64,000 nucleotides of DNA from Daucus carota subsp. sativus (Eukaryota; Streptophyta; Magnoliopsida; Apiales; Apiaceae), in the NCBI RefSeq assembly GCF_001625215.2, contig NC_030383.2:45566380-45630379 (forward strand). The letters run 5' to 3'. Below are positions 58,679-64,000 of this stretch, one piece after another; the first letter of the stretch is position 1, and each line of letters begins with the position of its first letter. A program made the translations under genes and the position numbers. The notes below the pieces were generated by a model that was not told the origin of the DNA, did not search any database, and saw only the letters and a program-made list of their open reading frames with translations.

Positions 58679-59438
58679 AGGCATTACTGTAAATTGGGCT
58701 AGTTTTGAGTTACTGGTGGCTGTAATGTCTTATAGTCTTATACTTGTAAGTTGATTAAAGTAGCTGGATTCATGTAAACTTTAATGCAACAGTGTCCTTT
58801 GCCTCTCTGTGAGATAGAAGATAAGAGAGCTCGGAAGGTGTGACAAACTTCAGGATTTTTTTGTCACTTGATGATAAGACATAAGTTGAGAATGTATGTG
58901 TTCATAATTTGGAAATGTTGTTCCTGCTGTATGGTTCTATGTTTATCAGACACTAAACGATGATTTTTTTTTTTGTGCCTTCTAACTTACGGATCTTTAC
59001 TTTTTGCACGTCCAACTTACGGATCTTTGCAAAAAAGGCCTTTGTACTCCTAAATATAGATTTAAGGTTGCGTATATCTTACCCTTCCAAACCTCATTTG
59101 ATAACATACACAGAACTAAACTGCTGATGCAGTATTACATACTAGACTATACTAAATGAAATATTCTGATATTTTAGCAGTAGAACAAGTGTATTAGTAT
59201 ATAAACTCAGTCGTATAAATTTATAAGCTGAAGCATTTGACATCAATTATTTGACATAAATTATTGTCTGTTGATGTCATCTCTCCAGTAGAAAACAAAA
59301 AGTTGATAAGAATAGGATAGAGAATGGAAGTCAAAGGTATCTTGGATCTGAGCCTGTACTGATGTTGTGCCTCTCATCTTTCTATACATCGAGGCAAACC
59401 AATTTCTGAGATCAAGTTGACCTGCTCCGGTTAAGTTC
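58679..59438. other. 3' flank and P450 upstream region
   Basis: No gene seen. A short repeat CCAACTTACGGATCTTT / CTAACTTACGGATCTTT occurs near 58981 and 59011. The last part is presumably the promoter and leader of the first CYP82 gene. Confidence 0.45.
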
Positions 59439-61122
59439 ATGGATCATTTTCTTCAATCCTCGTTCTATTCAGTCTCTGGTCTGTTTGCCCTTTTAGTCTT
59501 TATCTATTTTATAGTTAAAAGATCAGGTAGAAATGGAAGACAGAGCACAGGGTTGCCTGAAGCTGGTGGAGCTTGGCCTTTCATAGGCCACATGCATCTT
59601 CTGGGTCCAAATCAGCTGACCCATTATACACTAGGAACCATGGCTGATAAGTATGGACCAGCTTTCACCATCAAGCTGGGTTCTCACAAAGTAATGATTT
59701 TGAGTAACTGGGAAATGGCCAAAGAGTGTTTTCTCACCCATGACAAGAATTTTATAGGAAGGCCAATTGTTTTGGCCTCAAAGCTACTGGGATACAACTT
59801 GGCTATGTTTGGTTTTGCTCCTTACAGTTCTTATTGGCGTGAGATACGCAAGATTGTTTCCCTTGAACTTTTATCTGTTCGACGAATTGAAACATTGAAG
59901 GGCTTAAGAGTTTCGGAGGTGCAGACATCGATAAGAGAAGTATACAAGTTATGGGTTGAGAGTGGTAGTAGTAGAATTGGAGTTCTGGTGGATATGAAGC
60001 AATGGTTTTCCAATATAACGCATAATTTGATCATGGGTATGGTGGCCGGAAAAAGATACTATGGAGGTAGTGCTAATGGTAAGGAAGGGGAGGCACAGAA
60101 GTTTGAGAAGATGGTTAGAAAGTTTGGGTTTTTGTTTGGTGCATTTTTGTTCTCTGATTTTATACCTTCTCTAAAATGGCTGGATTCTAAAGCACATAAG
60201 AGGGATATGAAGAGGACTGCGCAGGAGTTGGATGACTTTATCCAAGGTTGGTTGGAAGAGCATAAGCAGAGAAGACTGTTGAGAGGAGAGGGACCGGAAG
60301 AGAACGAGGATTTTATGGATGTGATGCTAACTATTCTTAAAGATGCTGGAATAGCTGGTTTTGATGCTGATACCATAAACAAGGCTACATCTTTGGTAAG
60401 CAACTTGCTACTTCATACTAAGCATCTAATTTGTTTTACACTTGGCTAGATTAATTGTTCATGTATATTTTCCTATATCTTTTGTGTTTTCGCAGAACCT
60501 TATTTTAGCTGGATCTGACTCCACAACTGTGGCTCTTATATGGGCTGTGTCTCTCCTGCTCAACAACCGTTGCATGTTAGAGAGGGCACAAGCAGAGCTT
60601 GACACATTTGTTGGAAAAGACAGACATGTTGATGAATCAGACATCAAGAACCTTGTTTATCTCCAAGCAATTGTCAAGGAAACCTTGAGACTGTACTCCC
60701 CTAGCCCAATAATTCCTCTTCGTGCTGCAATTGAGGATTGCACCATCTCGTCAGGATACAACATTCCTGCTGGTACGCGTCTTATGGTTAATGTTTGGAA
60801 AATTCACCGGGATGAGCGTGTGTGGTCCGAACCAAACAAGTTTAAGCCAGAGAGATTCCTGACAACCCACAAGGACATTGATTTGAAAGGACATAATTTT
60901 GAGTTCATTCCATTCGGCTCAGGAAGGAGAGCATGCCCAGGTGTAGCGCTTGCACTACAGTCAGTGCATCTGGCTCTGGCTAGTTTGTTACATTGCTTTG
61001 ATATAACTAATATATCTGATGAAGATGTAGACCTGACTGAGAGCTTTGGTTTGACAAATTTCAAAGCAACACCTCTTCAGGTTTATCTTCTGCCAAGGCT
61101 TCAGCCTAGCTTGTATCTGTAA
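59439..61122 (+). CDS. Cytochrome P450, CYP82 family (copy 1)
   Basis: Two exons, 59439-60395 and 60496-61122 (phase-0 intron of 100 nt), 527 residues, the normal size for the family. An N-terminal membrane anchor (about 13-29) is followed by the hinge [20 protein letters not shown]-helix AGSDSTT (324-330); ExxR motif E381-R384; PERF-like FKPERF; and the haem loop [11 protein letters not shown] with Cys466. The overall sequence ([39 protein letters not shown]) is CYP82. These are ER-bound monooxygenases of specialised metabolism needing a P450 reductase; substrate cannot be read from sequence. All catalytic motifs are intact. The 3' neighbour at 62281 is a tandem duplicate. Confidence 0.93.
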
Positions 61123-62280
61123 TTTCTAGCCTGGCTTTTTTTTAAGATATAAATATTGTTTTCGTTTTCTGCAATATTATTCTTGGATGATTTATGCAAC
61201 TAGAAACAAATTGAGAATTAAATTTCTTTCGGTTAGAATAGTAGCAGTTAACATCTAGAATTACGTGTCTAATATTGTTTACTGTAAATTTTATCTTTAC
61301 ACTTGAACAAACATGTTTACAACTTGGGTTCTTACAGTTCAGTAATCATAAATTCATAACTGCTTCATATTATTGTCAATGATTTGCTAGTTACTTGGGT
61401 GCTTTAAGTTACTTAAGCTAGTACTTGAAAGATCCGAATCTTTTACCCTTCTAAATTCTTTGTAAAAATGTTATAAATTATTCCATGTCTCTTGGAAAGG
61501 TCTCAAAGCTGTCAGGTCTTCTTTTCATCGAAGCCTGGCCTTGAAGTTTCTGCAAAGGCACAGGTTCTGTATCTTTTATTTTAATTGTTAGAGAAGGAAA
61601 CTTCCCAAAATATATATTATGTATTATTCTGTCAATATTAAGTTTCCATGTAGAATCTGTATGTACTGATATATATACAAGGGAATACATAACTCCGGAC
61701 AAGGAGATTTACCCCATCTTACATTAATCAAAGCCCATGTATCTTTGTAATGTTATATTCGTTGTAATGTTTATCCTGATTAAATTTAGTCATTTTCTTA
61801 TAGAAGTGATTATTTTGGTCGGTGTTTCAGGTTGTAGTTTTATATATACTCTAGCAGAAAGTGTACAACTCTGTATGTTAATTTATATTGCCTTCATAAA
61901 TCTATAGTTCTTACAGTAACAGCTCTCTAGTGCTAGTGTATGATCCAGATCTTGACTACAACAACAAAGTTGCTCATGTAGAAAATAATGAGATCCCATA
62001 CCAAGTGATAGTATATGTGTGGTGCCTGATGTCTAAAGGCTTATGCAATAATGCAAGTAGTGCACTGAACTCAACATCAACTATTCATCCTCTCGTTCTG
62101 CATTATTAGATATCGATTGTTGATTATCTATGAAATCTAATGAATTGAATAAAGAAGCCGCCGGAATGAAGTCAAAACAATACTGCTTGAACTTGTATTT
62201 ATATCTTCCTCTCTTCACTCTCCATGCACAACAAGCCATACCAATTTCTAAGGTTAACTTCACCACCTTACTGTAAATTC
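61123..62280. other. Spacer between the two CYP82 genes
   Basis: About 1.16 kb with no gene recognised. It should contain the terminator region of copy 1 and the promoter of copy 2 (an AT-rich TGTATTTATATC lies near 62196). Confidence 0.5.
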
Positions 62281-63945
62281 ATGGATCCATTCCTCCATTC
62301 CCCGTTCTATTTAATTTCCAGTCTGTTTGCGTTCTTAGTCTTTATCTTTTTTGTGGTGAAAAGACATAGCACATATGGAAGACAGGGCATAGTCTTGCCT
62401 GAAGCTGGTGGCGCATGGCCTTTCATAGGCCATATGCATCTTCTGGGTCCAAATCAGCTGACGCATTATACACTTGGAACCATGGCTGATAAGTATGGAC
62501 CAGCTTTCACCATCAAGCTTGGATCTCACAAAGTTATGGTGTTGAGTAACTGGGAAATGGCTAAAGAGTGTTTCCACACTCATGACAAGAATTTTGCAGA
62601 AAAGCCGGCTGTTTTGGCCTCTAACCTACTGGGATACAACTCGGCTATGTTTGCTATCGCTCCATATGGCTCTTACTGGCGCAAGATACGAAAGATTGTG
62701 TCCCTTGAACTTCTATCCGTTCGACGAATTGAAATGTTAAAGGGCCTACGAGTTTCAGAGGTGCAGACATCAATAAGAGAAGTGTACAAGTTATGGGTCG
62801 AGAGTGGTAGTAACAGGCATGGAGTGTTAGTAGATATGAAGCAACTGTTTGCAAATATAACACATAATTTGATAATGGCTATGGTGGCTGGAAAGAGGTA
62901 CTACGGAGGTCGTGCTAATGGTAAGGAAGGAGAGGCACAAAAGTTTGAAAAGATGATGAGGAAGTTTGGATATTTATTTGGAGTGTTTTTATTTTCTGAT
63001 TCTATACCCTTTTTGAAATGGCTGGACTCTAGAGCACATAAGCGGGACATGAAGAGAACTGCGCAAGAATTGGATGATTTTATTCAGGGGTGGTTGGAAG
63101 AGCATAAACAGAAGAGGTTAGTGAGAGGAGAGGGACCAGAAGGAGATGAGGATTTTATGGATGTGATGCTAACCATTCTGAATGATGTTGAAATAGCTGG
63201 TTTCAATGCTGATACCATAAATAAGGCTACATCTTTGGTAAGCAATAGTTTCCTGCATCTTATTTGTTGTGCACTTAAGTGTTATGTATGTGATCTTGAT
63301 GTCTTTTGTGCCTTGCAGAACCTTATATTAGCAGGATCTGACTCCACAACGGTGGCTCTAATATGGGCCGTGTGTCTCCTGCTCAACAATCGTCATATTT
63401 TAGACAAGGCACAAGCAGAGCTTGACAATATTGTCGGCAAAGATAGACATGTTGATGAATCAGACATCAAAAACCTTGTTTATCTCCAAGCAATTGTCAA
63501 GGAAACCTTGAGGCTCTGCCCGCCTAGTCCAGTAATTCCTCTCCGTTCTGCAATCAATGATTGCATCATCAAGCCCGGATACAACATATCTGCTGGTACT
63601 CGTGTCATGGTAAACATTTGGAAAATTCACAGAGATGCGAGTGTGTGGTCTGAGCCAAACGAGTACAAGCCAGACAGGTTCTTGACAACTCACAAGGACA
63701 TTGATGTGAAAGGGCGTAACTTTGAGCTCATTCCTTTCGGCTCTGGAAGGAGATCTTGTCCAGGTTCAGCGCTTGCACTACAGTCGTTGCATCTGGCTCT
63801 GGCTAGTTTCATACATTGTTTTGATATGACCAATATATCTAGTGAAGATGTGGACATGACTGAGAGCTTTGGTTTGACAAACTTCAAAGCAACTCCTCTT
63901 CAAGTTTTTCTCTTGCCAAGGCTGCAGCCTGGCTTGTATCTGTAA
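62281..63945 (+). CDS. Cytochrome P450, CYP82 family (copy 2)
   Basis: Exons 62281-63237 (957 nt) and 63319-63945 (627 nt) have exactly the same lengths as copy 1, giving 527 residues. I start at the ATG 62281 (MDPFLHSPFY) because it aligns with copy 1 ([10 protein letters not shown]); an in-frame ATG at 62224 upstream would add 19 residues before the membrane anchor and is unlikely. All P450 motifs are present: [38 protein letters not shown] (a conservative PDRF form) and PFGSGRRSCPG with the haem Cys. The 81-nt intron is a multiple of three without stops, so retention would insert 27 residues before the I-helix. It differs from copy 1 in the region after YNSAMFAIAPYGSYWRK and in DCIIKPGYNISAGT, hinting at changed specificity. 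Confidence 0.93.
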   Translation: MDPFLHSPFYLISSLFAFLVFIFFVVKRHSTYGRQGIVLPEAGGAWPFIGHMHLLGPNQLTHYTLGTMADKYGPAFTIKLGSHKVMVLSNWEMAKECFHTHDKNFAEKPAVLASNLLGYNSAMFAIAPYGSYWRKIRKIVSLELLSVRRIEMLKGLRVSEVQTSIREVYKLWVESGSNRHGVLVDMKQLFANITHNLIMAMVAGKRYYGGRANGKEGEAQKFEKMMRKFGYLFGVFLFSDSIPFLKWLDSRAHKRDMKRTAQELDDFIQGWLEEHKQKRLVRGEGPEGDEDFMDVMLTILNDVEIAGFNADTINKATSLVSNSFLHLICCALKCYVCDLDVFCALQNLILAGSDSTTVALIWAVCLLLNNRHILDKAQAELDNIVGKDRHVDESDIKNLVYLQAIVKETLRLCPPSPVIPLRSAINDCIIKPGYNISAGTRVMVNIWKIHRDASVWSEPNEYKPDRFLTTHKDIDVKGRNFELIPFGSGRRSCPGSALALQSLHLALASFIHCFDMTNISSEDVDMTESFGLTNFKATPLQVFLLPRLQPGLYL

Positions 63946-64000
63946 ATTCCAGCCTGCCCCCTATAGCTGGGATAGTGTTTCAAATAAGTCTTTGCTTTCA

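Noticed and set aside
62224-62280. Upstream in-frame ATG for the second CYP82 gene
   Set aside because: It would put 19 residues before the membrane anchor; the start at 62281 matches the paralogue exactly.

Overview
The window is plant nuclear DNA, almost certainly from a eudicot. Evidence: short AT-rich GT-AG introns, TATA promoters, several plant-only gene families (REM-type B3 proteins, CYP82 P450s, a plant mobile domain protein) and dense plant class II transposons and MITEs. The AT-rich, MITE-packed intergenic DNA and the gene content would fit an asterid such as Apiaceae, but the sequence alone does not prove the species. No rRNA, tRNA or CRISPR was recognised.

Layout. 1-14.6 kb is a gene-poor repeat region: Tourist-like MITEs, two hAT elements with perfect 8-bp target duplications that keep transposase C-terminal remnants, and several nested MITEs. 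15.2-18.0 kb is a single-exon gene for a MOCOS-like PLP-fold protein. 19.5-20.9 kb is a two-B3-domain REM gene. At 23.1 kb is a 55-residue, two-helix membrane microprotein with a good TATA box. 24.4-32.7 kb is one 8.3-kb Mutator-like element (MULE) with 200-bp terminal inverted repeats. It holds a decayed FAR1/MULE transposase, a decayed second ORF and, on the opposite strand, a plant mobile domain (PMD) gene; a 1.27-kb CACTA element has inserted into its transposase gene. At 34.3-34.8 kb a two-exon gene encodes a secreted proline-rich small protein. 35-42.6 kb is again repeats and MITEs, including a triple nest.

42.6-51.6 kb is a tandem cluster of three REM B3 genes with four, three and two B3 domains; every B3 domain uses the same exon pair, so the cluster records domain gain or loss by exon-pair duplication. 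54.1-58.7 kb is a ten-exon multipass membrane protein of the At3g27390 type. 59.4-63.9 kb is a tandem pair of CYP82-type P450 genes with identical exon lengths.

The REM proteins are presumably nuclear DNA-binding regulators and the P450s ER-bound monooxygenases; nothing here shows that these neighbouring families act together. The most unusual structures are the composite MULE with three CCGCGG hairpin clusters, the REM exon-pair expansion, and the two small membrane/secreted proteins. Exon boundaries were inferred by hand from reading frame, splice consensus and comparison between paralogues, without transcript evidence.
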